Part shown: one piece after another, positions 51,051-60,580 of the stretch
Layout: every line of letters starts with the position of its first letter
Numbering within the stretch: position 1 is the stretch's first letter
Source of the DNA: Pantanalinema rosaneae
GTDB taxonomy: Bacteria > Cyanobacteriota > Cyanobacteriia > Leptolyngbyales > Leptolyngbyaceae
Assembly (NCBI RefSeq): GCF_050753385.1
Contig: NZ_JBLZFZ010000006.1
Location: 111,577-175,576, forward strand
DNA: 64,000 bases
Direction: 5' to 3'
Translations under genes and position numbers: made by a program
Notes under the pieces: model-generated
Database searches by the model: none
Seen by the model: only the letters and a program-made list of their open reading frames with translations
Told to the model about the DNA's origin: nothing

Positions 51051-51590
51051 ATGAACACAGATTGTGTACTACCCATGATGCCACTGCAAACAGCCCGGTT
51101 AACTCTGCGACCGTATCGAAGTGATGATGTCGATCGCTTATTACCGATTCTTTCTGATCCAACCACAATGTACTTTTGGCAGCAACCGCTGACCCATGAG
51201 GACGTAGTGAGATGGATCGATCGTAGTCTCCAAAGTTATACTCAGCAAGGATTTGGTCGATATGCTGTGATGTTACAAGGAAGCGACAAATTAATTGGTG
51301 ATGTGGGGTTGTTGGCAACCACTCTTGCGGATGAATCTGTGGTTGATTTGGGCTATATCATTCATCATCCCTATTGGGAGCAAGGCTATGCGATCGAAGC
51401 CGCAACGGCAGTCCGAGATTATGCGTTTTCGACTCTGGGTGTTCCCACGCTGCATGTGAATATGCCCTGGGATCATCGTGCCTCTCAACGACTTGCCGAA
51501 CGACTGGGGATGAAATTTATCAAGATCTTCAGCAATCCCCGTAACCGCAATATCCCGACGTTGTTATATCGCCTCGATCGTCCTACTTAA
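51051..51590 (+). CDS. GNAT N-acetyltransferase (RimJ/RimL-like)
   Basis: A 179-residue acetyltransferase of the RimJ/RimL type: LQTARLTLRPYRSDDVDRLL at the start, VDLGYIIHHPYWEQGYAIEA as the acetyl-CoA-binding core and ASQRLAERLGMKF near the C-terminus. The acceptor is unknown. The start at 51051 fits the domain; a longer frame from 50961 has unrelated sequence. Its last 8 nt overlap the 3' end of the convergent recQ gene. Confidence 0.88.
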   Translation: MNTDCVLPMMPLQTARLTLRPYRSDDVDRLLPILSDPTTMYFWQQPLTHEDVVRWIDRSLQSYTQQGFGRYAVMLQGSDKLIGDVGLLATTLADESVVDLGYIIHHPYWEQGYAIEAATAVRDYAFSTLGVPTLHVNMPWDHRASQRLAERLGMKFIKIFSNPRNRNIPTLLYRLDRPT

Positions 51591-53229
51591 CTCGCCGCAG
51601 TAAACCGTATAACCGGGCTAAATTAACTCCCAATGTTTTGTAACCCACCTGGTCAAATAACACCACAACTTTGTCGGCTTCATGCCGCATTACCACTCCT
51701 TCTCCCCAACTTTTATGCCTGACGCGGGTATTGACTGGGAAAGGGTGGTTGTCCTCGGGCGGCGGTTCGGCGGCAATCCCGGCTTTGCAATTATCACAAG
51801 AATCACAGGGAACCTCTAATGCTTGCCCAAAGTAGTTGAGTAAATACTTGCGACGACAATCCCGCACTTCGGCATACCCGCGCATCATTTCCAACCGCGA
51901 TCGCTCCCAATGTTGGCGACGTTCTTGAGCCTGGAGCGCTGACTCGGCTGCCTGACTCATATCCTGGGTTAACGGACTGATGGCGACTTCGCCGGTGGGT
52001 AAGGTTTCTACAGCCCCGACCTCGGCGAGACGACTGAGTGCTGTTTTTAGCTTAGTTTGCGATAGATCAACCTGTTCTTTTAGCGCTTGTGGTGCGATCG
52101 GTTCAGCTTGTTGTTGTAAAACGTCTGTTACTTGTTCTAGCTGTTCGGCTTCTAATTGCCCACTACTCGCAAAAAATCGCCGTAGGTTCAAATCATCCGC
52201 ATGATAAAACAGAATTGCCCTGGCAGGCTCGCCATCCCGCCCCGATCGCCCAATCTCTTGATAATAGGAATCGATCGAGTCACTAATATCGGCATGAAAC
52301 ACAAACCGCACATTGGATTTATCCACACCCATGCCAAAGGCAGTGGTTGCCACTAACACCTCAATGTCATCCTGCATAAAGGCGGCTTCTATCTCCTGGC
52401 GGTCGGTGGCTTTCATGCCTGCGTGATAAAACCGGGCGGCAATTCCCTGTTCCTGTAACTGCTCGGCAATCTCTTCGGTGCGTTTGCGAGTTGCGGCATA
52501 AATGATGCCTGGTTTCTCTGCCTGCACTACCCGATCGCACAAAATCTGTTGCTTTTCGGCTTCATCCCCTACCCGTTCCACTGCTAACCAAATGTTAGGG
52601 CGATCGAATCCTTCCACAATCACTACTGGATCTGCCATGTTCAACCGTTCGACAATCTCTTCCCGGACTGGAGGCGCGGCTGTGGCGGTCAACGCGAGGA
52701 CTCGGGGATGATCTAAGGCTTCAACGATCGCCCCTAACCGGAGGTAGTCCGGGCGGAAGTCATGTCCCCAGGCGCTAATACAATGGGCTTCATCCACCAC
52801 CAATAAAGATGGTCTGACAGTCTGTAGGGTTTCTAGTGTTTCGGGATTATTAAACTGTTCGGGAGCTAGAAATAAAAACTCTAAATCACCATCCTGTAAG
52901 GTTTCAAACGCTTCCTGACGATCGGTGTCACAAATGCTGGAATTGACAACGGCGGCATTCCCCAACTCCTGCGCGGTGATCGCTTGGGCTTGATCGCGTT
53001 GCAAGGCAATCAATGGCGAGACAACTACGGTTGCTCCTGGCATTAATAGCGCCGCTAGTTGATAGATCGCAGACTTCCCGGAACCCGTAGGCATGACCAC
53101 CAACACATCATGTCCATCTAAAACTGCCTGAACCGCCTGTTCCTGACCGGGATGGAGGCGATCGTAGCCAAACCGCTTCTGTGCCAGTTGATGCAACGAT
53201 CGCTGGCGAGATGTTGATTTCTTGCCCAT
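51583..53229 (-). CDS. recQ: RecQ-family DNA helicase (short form)
   Basis: A 548-residue helicase. Motifs: FGYDRLHPGQEQAV (motif 0), MPTGSGKSAIYQ (Walker A), VVDEAHCISAWGHDFRPDY (DEAH), ALTATAA, and FGMGVDKSNVRFVFH with a YYQEIGRSGRDGEP block (motifs V/VI). A zinc-binding region follows (CRRKYLLNYFG, then CDSCDNC), and the C-terminus holds a short beta domain instead of the HRDC domain. It unwinds forked or recombination DNA. The convergent GNAT gene overlaps it by 8 nt. Confidence 0.93.
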   Translation of the reverse strand: MGKKSTSRQRSLHQLAQKRFGYDRLHPGQEQAVQAVLDGHDVLVVMPTGSGKSAIYQLAALLMPGATVVVSPLIALQRDQAQAITAQELGNAAVVNSSICDTDRQEAFETLQDGDLEFLFLAPEQFNNPETLETLQTVRPSLLVVDEAHCISAWGHDFRPDYLRLGAIVEALDHPRVLALTATAAPPVREEIVERLNMADPVVIVEGFDRPNIWLAVERVGDEAEKQQILCDRVVQAEKPGIIYAATRKRTEEIAEQLQEQGIAARFYHAGMKATDRQEIEAAFMQDDIEVLVATTAFGMGVDKSNVRFVFHADISDSIDSYYQEIGRSGRDGEPARAILFYHADDLNLRRFFASSGQLEAEQLEQVTDVLQQQAEPIAPQALKEQVDLSQTKLKTALSRLAEVGAVETLPTGEVAISPLTQDMSQAAESALQAQERRQHWERSRLEMMRGYAEVRDCRRKYLLNYFGQALEVPCDSCDNCKAGIAAEPPPEDNHPFPVNTRVRHKSWGEGVVMRHEADKVVVLFDQVGYKTLGVNLARLYGLLRRVK

Positions 53230-53363
53230 CGGACTTCCTTACCGTGAATGCTTTTACGATATTGAAGCCGTGATGAAACAAAATCCGCAGAATGGGAGAT
53301 CAGCCGCTGGTCGTTGGTTATATTTCAAACATGCTAGTGGTCAACGGTGTAAGGTTGGTAACC

Positions 53364-54089
53364 TTATTTGACTGCCTGCTTTTCTGCGTATATGGGAGCC
53401 GGTACAGGTACAGCCGGGGTTGGCGCTTTTGATTTTGTTAAGCGATAGACGAAGGCGGCAATGATGCTCACCATAACCATCTCTCCGCCATCTTCCAGGA
53501 TGGTGAATAGACGCTGAAGCCAGAGTGGGGAAGCGATCGCACTAACTGCCATGTGTACCATATCTACGACCCCACCAAAGACCGCAAACAGGAGTAATAA
53601 GACAAATAAGTAAACAGAAGTCCGGCGAGTGGCTGGTTGTCGCTCAGTTCGGTAAGACCAGACCAGGGATATGAGGGAAATGATGCCAACGCTGGCGAAT
53701 ACTAGCAGTTCTCCCAGGTCTTGTCCCCGCAGCCCACCGATCGCAGGGAGTTGCCAAGCCGCCTCTAATAGAAACCCCAGGCGTTCATGCAGTTCTAATG
53801 CGTCATCCAGCAAAATATACAGGAAGATGCCTGTCCAGGTGAAAAAAATCCGCGATCGTTGGCGGATAGCAAGAAGCCCCAAACCCAGGACAATCAGCAA
53901 TAACTTAACATATTGAAATTGTTCGGCGTACCCACCGTCCTGAGTAATCAGAAATTGCGGTTCATTCGGAACCACATGGGTCATTCTAGCGGCGATGTGC
54001 AGCAGGATAAACGCTAGATCAAGGGCTAGAAGTGGTACAAGAAAACTGATGGATAGTTTACTAACCAGTTGATTGACCCGGTGATGCAT
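53364..54089 (-). CDS. Integral membrane protein of unknown function
   Basis: A 241-residue protein with about six TM helices. Conserved-looking acidic/His clusters in or next to helices (FLYILLDDALELHERLGF and FTILEDGGEMVMV) suggest a metal- or proton-coupled role, but no family is recognised with confidence. The last 20 residues are Pro/Ala-rich. Stands alone between recQ and carB, on the opposite strand to carB. Confidence 0.7.
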   Translation of the reverse strand: MHHRVNQLVSKLSISFLVPLLALDLAFILLHIAARMTHVVPNEPQFLITQDGGYAEQFQYVKLLLIVLGLGLLAIRQRSRIFFTWTGIFLYILLDDALELHERLGFLLEAAWQLPAIGGLRGQDLGELLVFASVGIISLISLVWSYRTERQPATRRTSVYLFVLLLLFAVFGGVVDMVHMAVSAIASPLWLQRLFTILEDGGEMVMVSIIAAFVYRLTKSKAPTPAVPVPAPIYAEKQAVK

Positions 54090-54552
54090 TTCTTAACCCT
54101 ACTGATATTTACGGACAGCAAAACGAAGCCACCAATTGCTTGCTGGCGAGTAGACACCCCTAAGTTCGGTCGAAGGTGGAAGATCTCAGGCAAAGGATGG
54201 GCGAAGCAGCCTACGTAATTACCACGAATTTTCTTTTGAGCTGAGATCTATCTTTATCTGGTTTTAATGCTTTCTTTACCTGGAACAATCTAACCCTAGG
54301 GGGATTTAACCTTGACTTAACCGAATCTTTTTAAACGCTGAGGCATTTTAACGGCGGTAATTCCTCTCTATCCCTCGATCGTGCAGTCTAATCGCTAGAC
54401 TAAGGTTGCCTCTGTAAAGGCAGTTCACCTGTTCTCTTGAGCGCCGTCTCTGTGAGCAAACCCGGAGATTAGATAAAAGGCTACCGACTGAGACTGACCT
54501 TTCCTTTACAATAGGTTGGACTTTTTTAGCCCTTGACCTGACAGCTACCACC
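54090..54552. other. 463-bp region upstream of carB
   Basis: Promoter/leader region. It contains a widely spaced inverted repeat AGATCTCAG (54181-54189) / CTGAGATCT (54241-54249) and an A/T-rich stretch before the carB start (CTTTTTTAGCCC..., ATG at 54553). No pyrimidine-attenuation pattern (terminator with U-tract just upstream) is visible, and the reverse-strand open frame at 54348-54566 is not supported. Confidence 0.5.
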
Positions 54553-57500
54553 ATGCCGCGTCGCACAGACCTCCAAAAAATTTTGTTAATTGGCTCCGGC
54601 CCGATTGTGATTGGCCAAGCCTGTGAGTTTGATTATTCCGGTACCCAGGCGTGTAAAGCGCTCCGAGATGAAGGGTACGAGGTGATCCTGGTGAACTCGA
54701 ACCCGGCTACGATCATGACTGATCCGGAAACCGCCGATCGCACCTATATTGAGCCGCTGACTCCGGAGATTGTTGAGAAGATTATTGAGAAAGAGCGTCC
54801 CGATGCGCTGTTACCAACGATGGGAGGACAGACAGCCCTGAACCTGGCAGTGGCGCTAGCCAAGAACGGCACTCTGGACAAATATAATGTGGAACTGATT
54901 GGGGCAAAACTGCCAGCGATCGAGATGGCAGAGGATCGCAAGCTATTTAAAGAAGCGATGGAACGGATTGGTGTACCCGTTTGTCCCTCGGGTCTGGCGA
55001 ACACGATCGAGGAAGCCCGGGCGATCGGGCATCAAATTGGTAGCTATCCTTTGATCATTCGTCCAGCCTTTACCTTAGGCGGCACCGGGGGCGGGATTGC
55101 CTACAACCAGGAGGAATTTGAGGAAATTGCTCAGTCCGGTTTGGATGCCAGCCCGGTATCCCAGATTTTGATTGAGAAGTCGCTCTTGGGCTGGAAGGAA
55201 TACGAACTGGAGGTAATGCGGGATCTGGCGGATAACGTGGTGATTATCTGCTCGATCGAAAACCTGGATCCAATGGGCATCCACACCGGGGACTCAATCA
55301 CCGTGGCTCCATCCCAAACCCTGACGGATAAGGAATATCAGCGCTTGCGCGACTATTCCATTGCCATCATCCGCGAGATTGGGGTGGAAACGGGCGGCTC
55401 GAATATTCAGTTCTCGGTCAATCCCGATACGGGGGAAGTGATCGTAATTGAAATGAATCCTCGGGTTTCCCGCAGTTCGGCTCTAGCATCCAAAGCCACC
55501 GGATTCCCGATCGCCAAAATGGCAGCGAAACTGGCGGTTGGCTACACCCTGGACGAAATTCCCAACGATATCACTAAAAAGACTCCGGCTAGCTTTGAAC
55601 CGACGATCGACTACGTGGTTACCAAGATTCCTCGCTTTGCCTTCGAGAAATTTCCCGGTGCCCAACCGGTACTCACCACCCAGATGAAATCGGTTGGGGA
55701 AGCGATGGCCATCGGGCGCACCTTCCAGGAATCCTTCCAGAAAGCCCTGCGATCGCTGGAAACGGGTCGCGCCGGTTGGGGGTGTGATAAGTCGGAAAAG
55801 TTACCTAGTCTGGAACAAATTCGGGCTGGGCTGCGGACTCCTAACCCCGATCGCATTTTTATGGTACGCCACGCCATGCAGATGGGTATGTCCGTTGAGG
55901 AGATCTATGAGCTAACCGCGATCGATCCCTGGTTTCTGGATAAGTTACAAGAACTGCTGGAAACTGAGAAATTCCTCAAACGGACTCCGCTAACCAGCCT
56001 GACGAAAGATCAGATGTACATGATTAAGCGGCAGGGCTTTAGCGATCGGCAGCTTGCCTTCGCCACGAAGACCACGGAAGACGAAGTTCGGACTTATCGC
56101 AAATCCTTAGGCGTGATTCCGGTGTACAAGACGGTAGACACCTGTGCGGCTGAGTTTGAAGCGCTGACTCCTTATTACTACTCGACCTATGAGGAGGAGA
56201 CGGAAGTTCTGCCTTCCACCAAGCGCAAGGTGATGATTCTGGGGGGTGGTCCCAACCGGATCGGACAAGGGATTGAGTTTGACTATTGCTGTTGTCATGC
56301 GTCCTTCTCTCTGCGGGAAGATGACTTCGAGACGATTATGGTCAACTCCAACCCCGAAACCGTTTCGACCGACTACGACACCAGCGATCGCCTCTATTTT
56401 GAGCCCCTGACAAAAGAGGATGTGCTGAATATTATTGAGGCAGAAAATCCAGAAGGGGTGATTATTCAGTTTGGGGGGCAAACTCCACTGAAGCTGGCTG
56501 TACCGTTACAGAAGTATCTGGAAGGGAATGCCGAAAGTCACGTTAATACAAAGATTTGGGGCACGTCACCTGATTCGATCGATACCGCTGAAGATCGGGA
56601 ACGGTTCGAGAAAATTCTGCGGCAATTAAACATTCGCCAACCCTCGAATGGGATTGCTCGAAGTACCCGTGAGGCGTTGGAAATTGCTCGTCGCATTGGT
56701 TATCCGGTGGTGGTGCGTCCCAGCTATGTTCTGGGGGGTCGGGCAATGGAGATTGTCTACTCCGACACCGAGCTAGAACATTACATGACCTATGCGGTTC
56801 AGGTGGAACCCGATCACCCAATTCTGGTGGATCAATACCTGGAAAACGCGATCGAGGTGGATGTCGATGCGATCGCGGATGCCACGGGGCATGTGGTGAT
56901 TGGTGGCATCATGGAACATATTGAACAAGCGGGGATTCACTCTGGTGACTCGGCATGTTCTCTCCCCAGCGTGTCTCTGAGTCCAGCCGTACTGGAGCAA
57001 ATTCGGCACTGGACGATCGATTTGGCGAAAGCCTTGAAGGTCGTGGGACTGATGAATATTCAGTTTGCGGTTCAGGGCAATCAGGTGTTCATTCTGGAAG
57101 CCAACCCGCGTGCCTCCCGTACCGTCCCCTTTGTGTCGAAGGCGATCGGCATCCCTTTAGCCAAAATGGCGGCTCGGATTATGTCAGGGCAAACTTTGAA
57201 GCAATTGAACTACACAGAGGAAATGATTCCTAAACATATTGCGGTTAAGGAAGCTGTGTTGCCGTTCGACAAATTCTCTGGCACCGACCCCATCCTCGGC
57301 CCTGAAATGCGATCAACGGGGGAGGTGATGGGGATTGATGAAAACTTTGGTAGCTCCTATGCCAAGGCAGAACTGGCGGCAAGTCAACGCTTACCCCTGA
57401 AAGGGACGGTGTTTGTCTCAATGAGCGATCGCGATAAAGCCACCGTTGTCCCGATTGTGCAGGACTTCATCACTCTGGGTTTTAGGATTATTGCCACGAT

Positions 57501-57798
57501 CGGCACTCGCAAAACCCTGATGGAGCATGGTTTGGATGTCGATCTGATCCTGAAACTGCATGAAGGTCGTCCCCATGTGCTGGACTCGATTAAGAACGAA
57601 CAAATTCACTTAATCATCAACACTCCCTCTGGGGAAGAAGCCCGCGCCGATGGTCGGCTGATCCGCCGCACTGCCCTGATGTATAAAATTCCGATCGTCA
57701 CGACGATCGCTGGAGCTAAAGCGACGGCGGCAGCAATCCGGACGTTGCAAACCCAAGCGTTGTCTGTCAAGTCCTTGCAGGAGCATCTCAAGCCGTAG
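54553..57798 (+). CDS. carB: Carbamoyl-phosphate synthase large subunit
   Basis: A 1081-residue enzyme supplying carbamoyl phosphate for arginine and pyrimidines. Two homologous halves (~1-550 and ~555-935), each an ATP-grasp domain: the first begins LIGSGPIVIGQACEFDYSG, the second MILGGGPNRIGQGIEFDYCC. The C-terminal ~140 residues form the MGS-like allosteric domain (DFITLGFRIIATIGTRKTL). Length and motifs are complete. Monocistronic here; carA is not in the window. Confidence 0.97.
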   Translation: MPRRTDLQKILLIGSGPIVIGQACEFDYSGTQACKALRDEGYEVILVNSNPATIMTDPETADRTYIEPLTPEIVEKIIEKERPDALLPTMGGQTALNLAVALAKNGTLDKYNVELIGAKLPAIEMAEDRKLFKEAMERIGVPVCPSGLANTIEEARAIGHQIGSYPLIIRPAFTLGGTGGGIAYNQEEFEEIAQSGLDASPVSQILIEKSLLGWKEYELEVMRDLADNVVIICSIENLDPMGIHTGDSITVAPSQTLTDKEYQRLRDYSIAIIREIGVETGGSNIQFSVNPDTGEVIVIEMNPRVSRSSALASKATGFPIAKMAAKLAVGYTLDEIPNDITKKTPASFEPTIDYVVTKIPRFAFEKFPGAQPVLTTQMKSVGEAMAIGRTFQESFQKALRSLETGRAGWGCDKSEKLPSLEQIRAGLRTPNPDRIFMVRHAMQMGMSVEEIYELTAIDPWFLDKLQELLETEKFLKRTPLTSLTKDQMYMIKRQGFSDRQLAFATKTTEDEVRTYRKSLGVIPVYKTVDTCAAEFEALTPYYYSTYEEETEVLPSTKRKVMILGGGPNRIGQGIEFDYCCCHASFSLREDDFETIMVNSNPETVSTDYDTSDRLYFEPLTKEDVLNIIEAENPEGVIIQFGGQTPLKLAVPLQKYLEGNAESHVNTKIWGTSPDSIDTAEDRERFEKILRQLNIRQPSNGIARSTREALEIARRIGYPVVVRPSYVLGGRAMEIVYSDTELEHYMTYAVQVEPDHPILVDQYLENAIEVDVDAIADATGHVVIGGIMEHIEQAGIHSGDSACSLPSVSLSPAVLEQIRHWTIDLAKALKVVGLMNIQFAVQGNQVFILEANPRASRTVPFVSKAIGIPLAKMAARIMSGQTLKQLNYTEEMIPKHIAVKEAVLPFDKFSGTDPILGPEMRSTGEVMGIDENFGSSYAKAELAASQRLPLKGTVFVSMSDRDKATVVPIVQDFITLGFRIIATIGTRKTLMEHGLDVDLILKLHEGRPHVLDSIKNEQIHLIINTPSGEEARADGRLIRRTALMYKIPIVTTIAGAKATAAAIRTLQTQALSVKSLQEHLKP

Positions 57799-57867
57799 GT
57801 GCGTTAGCTCCAATTCCTACTCATATTCAGCAGAGGCTAGTATCTTACCCATCTAGACTCTGCTGTT

Positions 57868-58278
57868 TTATTCCACATAGGCTTCCGTCAGCTTATGCTC
57901 AAAGAACCGAGCCATGTCATATTCAATATTTTCTAGGAGAATCGAAAAATTGGTGCGGTCATAGGCTCCTTCAAAGAAGGTTTCCAGCAACAAACAGTTT
58001 TCTTCATCCACGTAGGCTTTCATAAATAGGAATTCAGCGTTCAGCTCATTCAAATATTCCAGTAGGTGTAACCGTTTGACATCAGGATCACAGTTATACA
58101 CAGTGGCTACTGACACTCCCCGACTATCAAAGTCTGTCACGATCAAGTTCGGTTTGCGGGGATGCCGACAGAGAATGACTCCATCGCCTTCCTCAACTAC
58201 ATACCCATTGAACTCTAAATGGTTCCGGTAACGTGCTAAGGGGTGGGCGACAGCTTCGCTAAGGTTGAGGTCTTGCAT
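57868..58278 (-). CDS. YbjN-domain (peptide-binding chaperone-like) protein
   Basis: A 136-residue small acidic protein of the YbjN/type III-chaperone-like fold: LEFNGYVVEEGDGVILCRHP, then an extended beta region with VDEENCLLLETFFEG and an amphipathic C-terminal helix (ENIEYDMARFFEHKLTEAYVE). The role in cyanobacteria is unknown. The ATG at 58278 is preferred to a TTG three codons upstream. Isolated between carB (convergent) and a 470-bp region. Confidence 0.75.
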   Translation of the reverse strand: MQDLNLSEAVAHPLARYRNHLEFNGYVVEEGDGVILCRHPRKPNLIVTDFDSRGVSVATVYNCDPDVKRLHLLEYLNELNAEFLFMKAYVDEENCLLLETFFEGAYDRTNFSILLENIEYDMARFFEHKLTEAYVE

Positions 58279-58748
58279 GGATTCCAAGCCTTATGGGGGT
58301 AATGAAAAAGGTTTAGTACCTTTAGAGTGCCCTGTCCCCAGTGATGAATCACTCCGATATTACTAGAAGCTGATAACCGATAACCCCTCATCGGATAGAT
58401 GCGCCGCCCCGGGTTGAGAGTTTAAGGTGATGAAAATTTATTTGCCATTTCTCCCTGCTGCCTGAATCAGAAGTAAGATTAAACTTCTAGAAAAATTAAT
58501 ATTCTTTACAGTCCTTATTTAGCAACCTACACCGGGCGATACCGCTAAAACTCCGGAATTTTGTTAGATTTTGTTGCTCAAGATGCATTCAAGAAATGCG
58601 ATTATGGGTACTCTCTATATAACAGGATGCCGATTTTGGACGTAGATCCCAGTCTACTTTCTTAAAAATTAATGATCCCTGGCGACAGCCACCCTCATAA
58701 ATGTTACATTTGTTAATATAGAGTGACGACCCTTAAGGATGATTTGTT
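58279..58748. other. 470-bp intergenic region upstream of a small membrane peptide
   Basis: Contains a short inverted repeat AGAAGT (58469-58474) / ACTTCT (58483-58488) and several A/T-rich promoter-like stretches (CTCTATATAACAGG at ~58612; GTTACATTTGTTAATATAG at ~58702-58720). No other gene or RNA is evident. Confidence 0.5.
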
Positions 58749-58889
58749 ATGATGCAAGAAATTTTTCTCCTAACCAGTATTATTCTTGAACTGGCCGCGA
58801 TCGCCCTGATCATCGAGCAATGGCAGCGGCGACAGGTAGAACAACCCTCTACGGTTGCCATTCCGGTGAAAATACGTGACGACATTTAG
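58749..58889 (+). CDS. 46-residue single-TM small protein
   Basis: MMQEIFLLTSIILELAAIAL begins a 46-codon frame with a hydrophobic N-terminal helix and a charged tail ending KIRDDI. It is preceded by AAGGAT with 8-nt spacing and an A/T-rich promoter-like region, which supports real translation. It is too short for routine gene finding and lies 120 bp before the sigma factor gene. No family recognised; the shape resembles small thylakoid/photosystem-associated peptides (weak inference). Confidence 0.5.
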   Translation: MMQEIFLLTSIILELAAIALIIEQWQRRQVEQPSTVAIPVKIRDDI

Positions 58890-59009
58890 GTTTTTCTAGA
58901 TCGGCTCCATCCGGTTTTCGCAACCAGGCTGTACGATTACAGTCTTGTTCATCGTTATTTCTACCTATCCTTTGCTCTCAGCTTACTCTCTTCATTCTCA
59001 GGCAACGCC

Positions 59010-59966
59010 ATGAAGACCCCTCAAACCACCACTGACTTAGTGCGTACCTACCTGCGAGAAATCGGTCGGGTTCCCTTGCTGACCCACGAGCAGGAAATCC
59101 TCTATGGCAAGCAGGTGCAACGCTTATCGACTGTCTACGAAGCGCAAGAGTCCTTAGTAGAAACCTTGGGGCGGATTCCAACGACGCAGGAGTGGACACA
59201 GCAGGTCAATCTGTCTGAAACCGAGTTGCAGCGAGTGATCACCGAAGGTGAATTCGCGAAGCGCAAGATGGTTGAGGCAAATTTGCGGCTTGTGGTTTCG
59301 GTGGCAAAGAAATACACAAAACGTAATGTTGATCTGCTGGATTTAATTCAAGAAGGCACGATCGGGATGCAACGGGGTGTAGAGAAATTCGATCCCACTA
59401 AGGGCTATCGCTTCTCTACCTATGCCTACTGGTGGATCCGCCAAGCCATTACTCGCGCGATCGCGGAAAAAGGTCGGACAATCCGCCTACCAATCCACAT
59501 CACCGAGAAACTTAACAAAATTAAGAAAGCTCAACGCAAACTTTCCCAGAAATTGGGTCGAGCGGCTACGGCGGCTGAACTTGCTCAAGAATTAGAGCTA
59601 ACCCCCCGTCAGGTGCGTGAGTATTTGGAACGGGCTCGCCAACCCCTGTCGCTAGATTTGCGGGTGGGTGACAATCAGGACACTGAACTGGGGGAACTGC
59701 TGGAAGATACGGGAGCCTCTCCCGAAGAGTTCGCGACCCAATCATCGTTACGGGCGGATCTGGAAAAACTGATGGCAGACCTGACCCCGCAACAGCGACA
59801 AGTGTTGGAACTGCGGTTTGGCTTAGAGGATGGACAAGCTCTCACACTGGCTAAAATCGGCGATCGCCTGAACATCAGTCGCGAACGAGTCCGCCAAATC
59901 GAACGGGAAGCCCTAACCAAGCTGCGCAAACGCAAAGCCTCGATCGGCGAATACCTTGCCAGCTAA
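59010..59966 (+). CDS. Group 2 RNA polymerase sigma factor (SigB/C/D-like)
   Basis: A 318-residue primary-like, non-essential sigma-70. Region 1.2 (TTDLVRTYLREIGRVPLLTH), regions 2.1-2.4 (RKMVEANLRLVVSVAKKYT, LLDLIQEGTIGMQRGVEKFD, FSTYAYWWIRQAITRAIAE), region 3 and region 4.2 (LAKIGDRLNISRERVRQIER). It lacks the long N-terminal acidic region of the principal sigma. Such factors adjust transcription to stress, nutrients or light. The precise paralogue letter cannot be fixed from sequence alone. Confidence 0.93.
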   Translation: MKTPQTTTDLVRTYLREIGRVPLLTHEQEILYGKQVQRLSTVYEAQESLVETLGRIPTTQEWTQQVNLSETELQRVITEGEFAKRKMVEANLRLVVSVAKKYTKRNVDLLDLIQEGTIGMQRGVEKFDPTKGYRFSTYAYWWIRQAITRAIAEKGRTIRLPIHITEKLNKIKKAQRKLSQKLGRAATAAELAQELELTPRQVREYLERARQPLSLDLRVGDNQDTELGELLEDTGASPEEFATQSSLRADLEKLMADLTPQQRQVLELRFGLEDGQALTLAKIGDRLNISRERVRQIEREALTKLRKRKASIGEYLAS

Positions 59967-60140
59967 CCTGTTCCTGCCCCATCTCCCTATCCTTCCTATC
60001 TCCCTCATTTTCTCAACCTGCCCCTGGCGTGAGTGAGACAATCCCACCCTACTGAGTTCGGTTCTACTCACTGCCAAGCCCAAGCTGGATTGATACAGTG
60101 TGTTTATAGACATTGCAACCGTTTGATCGAGGTTCTAATC

Positions 60141-60476
60141 GTGAACAACTTATCGAACCACTTACCAGAATTTCTTGAGGGCGGAGCTGAGTCGGGTAAC
60201 TCCTTACTACATTATGTGCAGTCGATGAGTCCCGAAACGGTTGCCCAGCTCTCGAAGCCAGTTTCTCCTGAAGTATTCCACATGATGGAACGCAACATCA
60301 TTGGCTTACTCGGTGGATTACCTCCCGAAAACTTCCAGGTTGAGATCACCACATCCCGCGAAGATCTGGGTCGGCTGCTTGCCTCTGCCATGATGAGCGG
60401 CTACTTCCTGCGTAATGCTGAACAACGGCTGGCGATCGAAAAATCCCTGGTCGGTAGTGAATCAGAATCCAAATAG
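60141..60476 (+). CDS. DUF760 protein
   Basis: A 111-residue protein of the DUF760 family found in cyanobacteria and plastids, recognised by LLHYVQSMSPETVAQLSKP, VFHMMERNIIGLLGGLP and SREDLGRLLASAMMSGYFLR. The start is a GTG at 60141 with GAGG 8 nt upstream, giving the conserved N-terminus; a longer reading from 60033 is unsupported. The function is unknown; some relatives are linked to photosynthetic regulation. Confidence 0.82.
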   Translation: MNNLSNHLPEFLEGGAESGNSLLHYVQSMSPETVAQLSKPVSPEVFHMMERNIIGLLGGLPPENFQVEITTSREDLGRLLASAMMSGYFLRNAEQRLAIEKSLVGSESESK

Positions 60477-60580
60477 TTATTGCATCGCCCTGAGTGTGGG
60501 GAAATCTGATCATGGTTTGGCTGCTTGGGTCAGATTTCGACTAGGATGATTCCTTCCCTAACAGTTTTGCGTGTGTGCCG

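Noticed and set aside
54348..54566. 72-codon minus-strand frame overlapping the carB start
   Set aside because: Arg-rich shadow composition, no ribosome-binding site, and overlaps the carB promoter and start.
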